NCBI RefSeq assembly: GCF_900188345.1
Contig: NZ_FZOD01000004.1
Span: 165,270 to 229,269 of the forward strand
Direction of reading: 5' to 3'
Length of the DNA stretch: 64,000 nucleotides
Origin: Streptosporangium subroseum
Lineage (GTDB): Bacteria; Actinomycetota; Actinomycetes; Streptosporangiales; Streptosporangiaceae
The translations under genes and the position numbers were made by a program. A model generated the notes under the pieces. It was not told the DNA's origin. It searched no databases and worked only from the letters and a program-made list of their open reading frames with translations. Of the stretch, positions 1-7,263 are shown one piece after another. Numbering within the stretch: the stretch's first letter is position 1; every line of letters begins with the position of its first letter.

Positions 1-408
1 ATCGGCCGCGACGCGGCGGGCAAGACCGGCACCAACAACGGCTACACCTCCGCCTGGTTCGCCGGATACACCCCCGACCTGGCCGCCGCGGTCAGCGTGG
101 GCGACATCCGCGGCTCCTACAAACATCCGCTGACCGGCGTGCAGATCGGCGACGAGTACTACGGCGCGGTCCAGGGCGCCTCTCTCCCGGGACCGATCTG
201 GGTGTCGTCGATGACCAGGGCCCTGCGCAACGTCCCCCCGACCTCCTTCCACCACCCGGACATGGGCCGTTTCGGCGGTGGATTCACCCCCGGCATGAAG
301 GAGGCGCTGGAGGCCGAACGCCGCGAGGACGAGGAGGAGGGCCGCAGCGACGAGGGGCGCGCGCACCGCGTCGCCGGTCGTCGCAAGCACATGGGGCAGC
401 GCGGCTGA
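1..408 (+). CDS. Penicillin-binding protein, C-terminal part (5' end outside window)
   Basis: The reading frame is open from the first base and ends in TGA. It begins just before a KTGT box (about residues 8-11), the third conserved motif of penicillin-binding transpeptidases. The following residues (AWFAGYTPDLAAAV) match the strand after KTGT in class A PBPs. The last ~50 residues are charged and disordered, rich in Glu/Asp/Arg, as is common at the cytosolically or externally exposed tails of actinobacterial PBP1-type enzymes. The family cross-links peptidoglycan outside the membrane. Class A assignment is inferred from the text around KTGT, because the SxxK and SxN boxes and any glycosyltransferase domain lie upstream of the window. 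The GTG inside the frame at base 97 is not a credible start because it would exclude KTGT. Confidence 0.85.
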   Translation: MGRDAAGKTGTNNGYTSAWFAGYTPDLAAAVSVGDIRGSYKHPLTGVQIGDEYYGAVQGASLPGPIWVSSMTRALRNVPPTSFHHPDMGRFGGGFTPGMKEALEAERREDEEEGRSDEGRAHRVAGRRKHMGQRG

Positions 409-777
409 ACACGGGAACACGGGAACACGGCGCGCGAGGATGCCGTACGCGGAGGGAGCGTGGCGGGAGCGTCGTCGTCCTCGCCGAGCTGCTCAGCCCT
501 GCCAGGCGCCCTCTCGCAGACCCCGGCCAAACAGGGACCAAACTCAACCCAAAGGAAAAATAACACTCCGGGGTTGGTCGGGTGCATACTGGAGCGATTC
601 GCTGATCCTGGCGGTATGTTCTTGTCCGGAAAGCAGCAAACCGGCGCTCCGATCTGGCCTGTCTCCCCTCTGTCCCGCTTAAGCGGTGATCACAGGAAGA
701 TCGGACGGACACCGGCCTGGAACAGCGACACCCCCCGAACGTCGACAGCCCTCTGGGCGAGCAAGTGGAGAACGTCA
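409..777. other. Intergenic region before the RDD gene
   Basis: No gene is seen here. An 8-bp unit AACACGGG is repeated almost three times directly at the PBP stop codon (408-430). A perfect 12-bp palindrome, CCGCTTAAGCGG, lies at 675-686, about 90 bases before the next start, and could be an operator. No clear terminator hairpin follows the PBP gene. Confidence 0.4.
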
Positions 778-1353
778 ATGACCGCTGAACCCCCCTACCA
801 GAACCAGTACGGCCAGAACCCCTACGAGGCCGCTCCCCCGCCTCTCCCCGAGCTGGCCCTCTGGTGGGAGCGCCTGCTCGCCCGCGTGATCGACGTCATC
901 ATCCTGTTCGTCGTCGTCTCCCTCATCATCACCCCGATCATCACGGGGCCGTTCACGACCACCGAGGCGACCACCCTGCTCGGTGTCACGGTCGAGGTGC
1001 CGACGGTCTCGTTCCTCGGGCTGCTGATCTCCGCCATCGTGGGATTCGCGATCTATGCGGCCTACGAGTACTTCCAGATCACCCGTGACGGGCAGACCCT
1101 CGGCAAGAAGCTCGTGAAGATCCGCATCACCACGGTGGGCGCCGGCGTCCAGGGCGGGCTCGACTCGGAGACCGCCCTCAAGCGAACCGCCGTGCTCTGG
1201 GGGCCGCAGCTGCTCTCCTTCCAGAGCGTCCTCTATCTTCTCGCCGGTCTCTTCAGCCTGGTGAACGTCCTGTCCCAGTTCTGGGACAAGCCGCTCAGGC
1301 AGTGCCTGCACGACAAGGTGGCGAACACCGTCGTCGTGCGGATGCCCCGCTGA
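778..1353 (+). CDS. RDD family membrane protein
   Basis: A 191-residue protein. After a Tyr/Pro/Gln-rich N-terminus (about residues 1-25) comes the RDD signature region, WWERLLARVIDVIIL, where Arg and Asp sit at the start of the first membrane segment. Two further hydrophobic segments follow at about 80-100 and 150-170. The loop containing GQTLGKKLVKIRI is typical of the family. RDD proteins are small integral membrane proteins of mostly unknown function; some are Na+/H+ antiporters. The chosen ATG is preceded by GGAGAACGTCA, a good ribosome binding site; the longer frame upstream has no site and a non-actinobacterial-like composition. The gene is monocistronic and converges on the chorismate mutase gene. 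Confidence 0.85.
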   Translation: MTAEPPYQNQYGQNPYEAAPPPLPELALWWERLLARVIDVIILFVVVSLIITPIITGPFTTTEATTLLGVTVEVPTVSFLGLLISAIVGFAIYAAYEYFQITRDGQTLGKKLVKIRITTVGAGVQGGLDSETALKRTAVLWGPQLLSFQSVLYLLAGLFSLVNVLSQFWDKPLRQCLHDKVANTVVVRMPR

Positions 1354-1485
1354 ACGACACCTCTCGCGGCCGCATCGGCCCTCGCGACAGGTGACCCCGT
1401 CGGTCCCCACGGCACACACCGCCGTACGGGACCGGCGGGTTTCTCTTGTGACCGCTCCCGTCGGCGATGACGACGAGGTCGGCCA

Positions 1486-1527
1486 CGTCGAACGGGACGG
1501 CACGCGCGCGTGCCGTCCCGTTCGACG
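1486..1527. terminator. 42-bp perfect palindrome between convergent genes
   Basis: Every base from 1486 to 1526 pairs with its mirror position around the centre between 1506 and 1507 (arms CGTCGAACGGGACGGCACGCG and complement). It lies between the ends of the RDD gene (+) and the chorismate mutase gene (-), so it can form the same strong hairpin in both transcripts. There is no T-run, which is usual for high-GC actinobacteria. Bidirectional terminator is the simplest reading. Confidence 0.7.
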
Positions 1528-1595
1528 ACGGCCGTCGGGGAGCGAGGGCGCTCCCGTCCGGTCGGCCGACCGTCACAGGATGACCGGCGGCGGGT

Positions 1596-2525
1596 TCAGC
1601 CCCGGTGGGTCGTCATGCGTTCCTCCGCGAGGTGCAGGCCCGCCTCGATGACGGCGTTCATGATGAGGGCGAGACGGTCCTCACCGAGGGTGGGGGCCCG
1701 GCGGGCCATGTCGGCGACCAGGCGGCGTTCGCGGTCCATGTCGCGACCGGCGAAGCCGCCGACGGGCTTGAGCCGCTGGATGGTGCCCGCGAGCTCGGCC
1801 CGGCGTTCCAGCAGGACGGCGAGGGCCGCGTCGACACGGTCGATGGCATCGCGGGCGGTCAGCAGGGAGTCGGGGTCCTCCCTGCGGGTGACGGCTCCGA
1901 CGATCTTCACGGCCTCGTGGGCGGCGAGGGCCTCCTGCTCGGTGGAGCCGGGGGACAGGAGCAGGCCGTCGGCGCCGGCTGCGACCGCGGCGGCGGCCAG
2001 GGCGGGGTCACCGCCGAGGTCCGCCAGGACGGGGCGGCCGGACTTCTCACGGGCGGCGCGCATCAGGGCCAGGTCGAGGGTGACCCCGCCCAGGTGCGTA
2101 CGGCTGCCGCTCTCGCAGAGCACAACGCTGTCGTTTCCCTCGGCCACGCAGTAGTCGGCGATGGCCAGCCACTCCTCCAGCGTCGCGGAGGGGGCACGCT
2201 GGACGACCACGGGAAGGCCGAGCCGGGCGACCGCGCGGACCAGCTGAAAATCCTGCATCCAGGCCGCGCCGACCACCACGCCAGCGGCGTTCGCGGCGAT
2301 CTCCGGCAGATCCGCCGCCGAGAACGGCTCCACCAGGACGGGCCCGGACCAGTCGGCGCGGACCGCCGCCACCGATTCGGCCGCGGGGACGCGCCCGTGG
2401 TGGTCACGCAGGTTGATCCATCGGGCGTCCGCCCCGGCGCCGCCGATCACCACGACGGGTCCCGCCCCCACCGCGAGCGTTCCCAGCCCCACGGCTCCAC
2501 GCTCCAGGCGTGCGGTCAACGACAT
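1596..2525 (-). CDS. Chorismate mutase (AroQ type) fused to a degenerate DAHP synthase-like domain
   Basis: A 309-residue protein. Residues ~220-309 form an AroQ chorismate mutase helix domain: RDAIDRVDAAL, then RRAELAGTIQRLK with the active-site Lys, then RDMDRER supplying the conserved Asp/Arg/Glu. It would convert chorismate to prephenate in the cytosol. Residues ~1-210 align with type I-beta DAHP synthase (KDO8P-synthase superfamily): MQDFQLVRAV for the family's MQNFELL, SATLEEWLAIADY for SATIEEW, and AVAAGADGL. However, the residues that bind metal and phosphoenolpyruvate in true enzymes are not there: no KPRTS box, QRA replaces KRG, DLGGD replaces DPSHA, LLSPG replaces VEVHP. I infer an inactive, perhaps regulatory, barrel. 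Start chosen at an ATG with GGGAG five bases upstream; two upstream in-frame starts (MRRLTMGAE) lack a site. Confidence 0.8.
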   Translation of the reverse strand: MSLTARLERGAVGLGTLAVGAGPVVVIGGAGADARWINLRDHHGRVPAAESVAAVRADWSGPVLVEPFSAADLPEIAANAAGVVVGAAWMQDFQLVRAVARLGLPVVVQRAPSATLEEWLAIADYCVAEGNDSVVLCESGSRTHLGGVTLDLALMRAAREKSGRPVLADLGGDPALAAAAVAAGADGLLLSPGSTEQEALAAHEAVKIVGAVTRREDPDSLLTARDAIDRVDAALAVLLERRAELAGTIQRLKPVGGFAGRDMDRERRLVADMARRAPTLGEDRLALIMNAVIEAGLHLAEERMTTHRG

Positions 2526-2588
2526 CTCGGCTCCCATGGTCAGCCGGCGCACATCCCGCGAGCCGGCGGGTTCGTCAGAAAACAGAAA

Positions 2589-2613
2589 AGGCAGAGACGA
2601 TGTGTCTCTGCCT
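2589..2613 (-). terminator. Rho-independent terminator-like hairpin in the leader of the chorismate mutase gene
   Basis: Perfect 10-bp stem AGGCAGAGAC / GTCTCTGCCT with a 5-base loop. Read on the minus strand it is followed by CTTTTCTGTTTTCTG, an unusually T-rich tail for this genome. It lies about 65 bases before the chorismate mutase start and just after a short ORF, the position of an attenuator. Confidence 0.65.
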
Positions 2614-2639
2614 CGCGCCGGCTCCGGATGGTCACTGAA

Positions 2640-2717
2640 TCACGCTGTCACGACCGGCCCTCCGGAGCCGGCACGATAAACGCTGAACAGCAAGTCATGT
2701 GCCCAACGATAAGCCAT
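2640..2717 (-). CDS. Candidate 25-residue leader peptide rich in aromatic residues
   Basis: Short ORF beginning MAYRWAHDLLFSVYRAG and ending in TGA. It has one Trp, two Tyr and one Phe in its first 14 residues. AGGTGG lies about 9 bases before the ATG. The segment CCGGCTCCGG inside the ORF is exactly complementary to CCGGAGCCGG just after its stop, so ribosome position could change the fold ahead of the terminator hairpin at 2589-2613. Attenuation by aromatic aminoacyl-tRNA is an inference by analogy to trp leaders; no codon run is as strong as a classical Trp-Trp leader. Confidence 0.45.
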   Translation of the reverse strand: MAYRWAHDLLFSVYRAGSGGPVVTA

Positions 2718-2842
2718 GGCCCCGCCACCTGCCACCTGCCGGACACCGCATCTCAAAGTGTGGACTCCAAAACCCCGTTTAAGTCGATCACTTTACTTGG
2801 CTATGAGAGTATTCGGGGGTTTAGAAGGAGGTAAGGCGGTTG

Positions 2843-4975
2843 ATGGCCGAAGCACAGCCTGAGGGGCGCCGGGTCGCCTCCCGCTACCACCTGCTCGAAG
2901 CCATCGGCCGAGGTGGCATGGGCATCGTCTGGCGGGCCCACGACGAGTTCCTCGACCGCGAAGTCGCGATCAAGGAAGTCCGCTACGCCGACATGCTCGG
3001 CGAGGACAACCAGGAGGACTTCAACCGGCGCACCAAGCGTGAGGCGCGCGCCGCCGGACGACTGACGCACCCGAACGTCGTGGTGGTCCACGACGTGGTC
3101 GAGGAGGACGGACGGCCCTGGATCGTCATGCAGCTGGTGGAGTCCCGCTCCCTCGGCAAGGTCATGCGGCAGGACGGTCCGCTGCCGCCCAAACGGGTGG
3201 CGGAGATCGGGCTCCAGCTCCTGGACGCGCTGCGTGCCGCGCACGCCCAGGGCGTGCTGCACCGTGACGTCAAGCCGGAGAACGTCCTGCTGGCCCACGA
3301 CGGCCGGGTGGTGCTGACCGACTTCGGCATCGCGACGCTCGAGACCGAGACCGCGCTGACCATGACCGGGATCGCCGGAACCCCTGCGTTCATCCCGCCG
3401 GAGCGCATCAAGGGCGCGACCGCGCAGCGTGAGTCCGACCTGTGGTCCCTCGGGGCGACGCTGTACGCGGCGGTGGAGGGCAAGCCCCCGCACGATCGCG
3501 GCGGGGCGCTGCCGACCATGCACGCCATCCTGAACGACGAGCCCGAGCCCCCGGTCAACGCCGGACAGCTGGCCCCGGTCCTCGAAGGGCTGCTCCGCAA
3601 GGATCCGGCCCTGCGCATGAACTACGACGAAGCCGAGCGGCTGCTGCGCGCGGTGGCCGAGGGCGAGGGCGAGGGCGAGCCCAAGCAGCCCCAGCAGCCC
3701 GCCAAGACGTCCGTCATGCCCGCCGTGATGAGCCCCTCAAGCGTCTCAAGCACCTCGGCCACCGCCGAGACCGATCCGGGGGTCCAGTTCCGGGCCGAGG
3801 GATTCCCCGCCACGGGGGCGAAACTGGGCGTCGCCGTACCTGCGCCTCCCAAATCTCCCGTCTCTCCCCCGCCCCCGCGGGAGGAGCCTCGGGAGCCCGC
3901 CGCGAAGGCACCGGCCGAGGAGGTACGGCAGAAGCCCACGTCCGGGACGGAGCGGAAACCCACCCCGCCGGAGGCCGTTCCGTCCGCGCGGCCGGAGACC
4001 GCCCCGCCGGCACGGCAGAGCTCCGTTCCCGCCCCCAGGCCCGAGCCGAAGCCGCCGGTGCGCCCGGCTCCCGGAGGCCGGCCGAACCCCTTCCCTCCCA
4101 TACGGCAGCCCGTCCCGGCCCCGCGGCCCGAACCCGTCGCCCCGTCCAAGGGGTACGTCTCCGAGCTCTCCTCCGACGACGCGGGGACCGAGGATCCCTC
4201 CTTCCAGAGGATGATGACGGCGACGTCGCGAAACGTGCCGCGGGCGCCGATGAAGCGGGGCCTGCTGGTGATCCTGCCCGCGCTGCTGATCGTCGGGGTG
4301 GTCGCGGGCTGGCTCGGGCTGCGCAGTGGCCAGACCACCGAAGACCAGGGCACCGGCTCGTCACAGGCGCGCCCGAGCGGCTCGGACGGGCCGAACGGAG
4401 CAACCGGATCGACCGGGTCGAACGCGCCGAGCGGTCCGGCCGAGACGACTCCGGAGAGCACTCCCGAGCCGAAGCCCTCACCGTCTCCTTCGCCGAGTCC
4501 CACCAAGACGAAGGAGAAGGAGGAGTCCGCGCTCCCCGCCGGCTGGCACATGCACAAGGACGGAAACGGCTTCTCGGTGGGCCTGCCCAAGGGGTGGTAC
4601 GTGGAGAGGCGGAACGGGAAACAGGTGCGGTTCCGCAGCCCGAGCGACTCGGTGAGCTACCTGATGATCGAGTACGTCGACAAGGGGGGTTCGGACCCGA
4701 AGAAGGACTGGGAGCAGCAGGAGCTCTACAGCAGGGGCAACTTCCCCGGCTACAAGCGGATCCGGATCGAGAAGGTCGACTACATGGTGAAGGCCGCCGA
4801 CTGGGAGTTCACCTGGAACGTCAGCGCGGGCAAGGCCCGGGTGATCAACCGGGGGTTCATCGCCAAGAAGGGCGGCCGGGGCTACGCCATCTACTGGCAC
4901 ACCCTCGCCGCCGACTGGAAGAAGAACCTGCCCCTTTTCGAGGGATTCGCCAAGACCTTCTCGTCGAAGAAGTGA
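2843..4975 (+). CDS. Transmembrane Ser/Thr protein kinase (first of three)
   Basis: A ~710-residue protein. Kinase domain at about residues 14-270: glycine loop GRGGMGIVW, VAIK lysine, HRDVKPENVLL catalytic loop, DFGIA, and GTPAFIPPER activation segment. A Pro/Ala-rich linker (~280-465) leads to one membrane helix (about 472-492). After a Ser/Thr/Pro stalk, an extracytoplasmic domain of ~145 residues (566-709) starts PAGWHMHKDGNGFSVGLPKGW. No PASTA repeats. The same C-terminal domain recurs in the next kinase, so the two are paralogues. AAGGAGG precedes both a TTG and, 3 bases later, an ATG; ATG is used here. The next kinase starts 21 bases after the stop, so they are probably co-transcribed. 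Confidence 0.9.
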   Translation: MAEAQPEGRRVASRYHLLEAIGRGGMGIVWRAHDEFLDREVAIKEVRYADMLGEDNQEDFNRRTKREARAAGRLTHPNVVVVHDVVEEDGRPWIVMQLVESRSLGKVMRQDGPLPPKRVAEIGLQLLDALRAAHAQGVLHRDVKPENVLLAHDGRVVLTDFGIATLETETALTMTGIAGTPAFIPPERIKGATAQRESDLWSLGATLYAAVEGKPPHDRGGALPTMHAILNDEPEPPVNAGQLAPVLEGLLRKDPALRMNYDEAERLLRAVAEGEGEGEPKQPQQPAKTSVMPAVMSPSSVSSTSATAETDPGVQFRAEGFPATGAKLGVAVPAPPKSPVSPPPPREEPREPAAKAPAEEVRQKPTSGTERKPTPPEAVPSARPETAPPARQSSVPAPRPEPKPPVRPAPGGRPNPFPPIRQPVPAPRPEPVAPSKGYVSELSSDDAGTEDPSFQRMMTATSRNVPRAPMKRGLLVILPALLIVGVVAGWLGLRSGQTTEDQGTGSSQARPSGSDGPNGATGSTGSNAPSGPAETTPESTPEPKPSPSPSPSPTKTKEKEESALPAGWHMHKDGNGFSVGLPKGWYVERRNGKQVRFRSPSDSVSYLMIEYVDKGGSDPKKDWEQQELYSRGNFPGYKRIRIEKVDYMVKAADWEFTWNVSAGKARVINRGFIAKKGGRGYAIYWHTLAADWKKNLPLFEGFAKTFSSKK

Positions 4976-4996
4976 GCGGCGTCCTGACCGACGACG

Positions 4997-7180
4997 ATGC
5001 ATGAGCCTGGGGGGCGAGAGGAATTGACCGAACGGAAGGTCACGGGCCGTTACCGTCTGCTCGAACCCATCGGTGAAGGTGGGATGGGCATCGTCTGGCG
5101 TGCCCATGACGAGCTTCTCGACCGGATCGTGGCGGTCAAGGAGGTCCGCTACCGCGGGGTCGACGAGAGCGCCCGGGCCGACCTGAACCGGCGGACGATC
5201 CGGGAGGCCAGGACCGCCGGCCGGCTCGACCATCCGTCCGTGGTGATCGTGCACGACGTGGTCGAGGAGGAGGGCCGGCCCTGGATCGTCATGCAGCTGG
5301 TCCGGTCGCGGTCGCTGGGCGCGGTCATCCGCGAGGACGGGCCGCTGTCGCCGGGCCAGGTGGCCTCGGTCGGCCTGCACGTGCTGAGCGCGCTGCGGGC
5401 GGCGCACGCCTCGGGCGTGCTGCACCGTGACGTCAAGCCGGAGAACGTCCTGCTGGCCCACGACGGCCGGGTGGTGCTGACCGACTTCGGCATCGCCGCG
5501 ATGACGCACGAGACGGCGATCACCCGGACGGGCGGGATGGTCGGCACCCCGGCGTTCCTGCCCCCCGAACGGCTCCACGGCCTGGCGGCCACCCCCCTGT
5601 CGGACCTGTGGTCCCTCGGGGCGACCCTGTACGCGGCCCTGGAGGGCCGTCCGCCCTTCGAGCGGTCCACGGCCGCCGCGACCATGCAGGCGGTCCTCCA
5701 CGGCGAGCCCAGCCCCATGACGCATACCGGGCCCCTCTCCGTCGTGATCCTCGGTCTGATGTCCAGGGACCCGGGAGCCCGGATGGACCCCGAGCAGGCC
5801 GAGGCCCTGCTCAACCGGGTGTCCTCGGGTCAGGCCTCCGGACCCGGGAACCAGGCTTCCCGGCACAGGAGCCTCCTCGACGCGGACGGGCCGACGGCGC
5901 AGTCGCCGGATCACGGCTTCGCCTCCCGCCCCACCCCGTCGTCCCGCCCGGGCGCCGAGGCCCATCGGAGCGAGCCACCGTACGAATCCCGGTCGCCGTA
6001 CGCCGGGGGGCCCTCTCATCCGGCCCCTCCGTCCGGGGCGGCGAGCGCGTGGCGCCTGCGGCACTCCCCCGGCGATCCGGGGCGGAACGGCTCGGCCGAA
6101 CCTGGACGACCCGCCTACCGGGGCGACGCGGCCGAGCCGGGCCGCCCCCATCAGAGCGGTCCGGCAGGGCCGGGGCGGCCCGCCTATCTCGGGCAGCAGG
6201 CCTATCAGGGCGGTCCCGCCGATCCCGGACGGCCCGCCTACCGGGGTCGTGCGGCCGAACCGGGCCGGCCTGACCACCAGGACGGTCCGGCGGGATCCGG
6301 GCAGCCCGCCTACAGGAGCAACCCGGCGCAGTCCCCGTACCAGGGCGGACCTCCGTACTCCGAGCCGTCGCCGTACGGCGGCGAACCGTCGTATCGGGGC
6401 GCGCCCACCCACTCCGGGCAGCCGCCCCACGGCGCCGAGCCCTCGTATCCGGGTTCCCGGTCGCATCGAGGTCTGCCCACCGGCACCGTGATCGGGTTTC
6501 TCCGCCGGCGGCCGCCGGTGGAGCGGATCGCGATTTTGATCGGGGTGCCCGCCCTCGTGGCGGTGGTCGGGGTCGGCATCTGGCTGCTGACCGGCGGCCC
6601 GGACGACACGCCGAGCCAGGGCGACCGGCCGGTGTCCACGGCCACGTTCCCCGACGACCTCGGCGACAGCACCGCCGAGCCCTCTCCTCGTCCCTCGAAG
6701 ACGCGCCGGGCGACTCCCGCCCCGTCCGGCCAGGCCATTCCCCCGGGCTGGAAAATGCACCGGGACTCGATGGGTTTCACCGTCGCGATACCGAGAGGCT
6801 GGAGCGCCAGGCGGTTTCCCGACCGCGACCGGGTGGAGTTCCGGGATCCGGACTCGGACGCCTTCCTGTGGATCGAGTCGACCGAGGATTCCGAGAAGGA
6901 CCCCGTCAGGCACTGGCAGAAGGTCGAGAAGGCCGGGACGGCCAAGAACCTCTGGCCGGGCTACGAGCGGATCCGCATCACCCTGCTGACCTATCGCGGC
7001 GTGGCCGCCGCCGACTGGGAGTTCCTCTACCTCAAGAAGGGTGTCCGGACGCACGTCCTCGATCGGGGGTTCCACACGGCCTCCGAGACCCCGTACGCGA
7101 TCTACTGGGAGAGCCCGGACTCCGAGTGGGACCCGGCGTTCTTCGACACGTTCACCGCGACCTTCAAGCCCAAGTCGTGA
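4997..7180 (+). CDS. Transmembrane Ser/Thr protein kinase (second of three)
   Basis: A ~727-residue paralogue of the preceding kinase. GEGGMGIVW, VAVKEVRY, HRDVKPENVLL, DFGIA and GTPAFLPPER mark an active-looking kinase domain (about residues 20-275). The linker, about 360-495, is made of degenerate Gly/Pro/Tyr repeats (forms of PGRPAYRG). One membrane helix lies at about 511-531, followed by a Thr/Ser/Pro stalk and a C-terminal domain (about 583-727) starting PPGWKMHRDSMGFTV that is homologous to that of the first kinase. The ATG has no clear binding site; a TTG nine codons downstream sits behind GAGAGGA and is an alternative start. Substrate unknown. Confidence 0.9.
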   Translation: MHEPGGREELTERKVTGRYRLLEPIGEGGMGIVWRAHDELLDRIVAVKEVRYRGVDESARADLNRRTIREARTAGRLDHPSVVIVHDVVEEEGRPWIVMQLVRSRSLGAVIREDGPLSPGQVASVGLHVLSALRAAHASGVLHRDVKPENVLLAHDGRVVLTDFGIAAMTHETAITRTGGMVGTPAFLPPERLHGLAATPLSDLWSLGATLYAALEGRPPFERSTAAATMQAVLHGEPSPMTHTGPLSVVILGLMSRDPGARMDPEQAEALLNRVSSGQASGPGNQASRHRSLLDADGPTAQSPDHGFASRPTPSSRPGAEAHRSEPPYESRSPYAGGPSHPAPPSGAASAWRLRHSPGDPGRNGSAEPGRPAYRGDAAEPGRPHQSGPAGPGRPAYLGQQAYQGGPADPGRPAYRGRAAEPGRPDHQDGPAGSGQPAYRSNPAQSPYQGGPPYSEPSPYGGEPSYRGAPTHSGQPPHGAEPSYPGSRSHRGLPTGTVIGFLRRRPPVERIAILIGVPALVAVVGVGIWLLTGGPDDTPSQGDRPVSTATFPDDLGDSTAEPSPRPSKTRRATPAPSGQAIPPGWKMHRDSMGFTVAIPRGWSARRFPDRDRVEFRDPDSDAFLWIESTEDSEKDPVRHWQKVEKAGTAKNLWPGYERIRITLLTYRGVAAADWEFLYLKKGVRTHVLDRGFHTASETPYAIYWESPDSEWDPAFFDTFTATFKPKS

Positions 7181-7236
7181 CGGCACGGCCCGGCCCGGGA
7201 GTGGTTCGGCCGCGGGGACCGCACCCGCCTGCCGCC

Positions 7237-7263
7237 AGGACCTACAGGACCTACAGGACCTAC
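7237..7263. repeat. Three tandem copies of a 9-bp unit at the end of pheC
   Basis: AGGACCTAC occurs three times without spacers. On the minus strand each copy reads GTAGGTCCT and the first provides the TAG stop of pheC. Because the unit is 9 bp, each further copy also supplies an in-frame TAG. Confidence 0.85.

Noticed and set aside
6080..6480. Regular repeats that could be read as a CRISPR array
   Set aside because: They are in-frame codons for the Gly/Pro/Tyr linker of a kinase; no constant repeat with unique spacers, and no cas genes.
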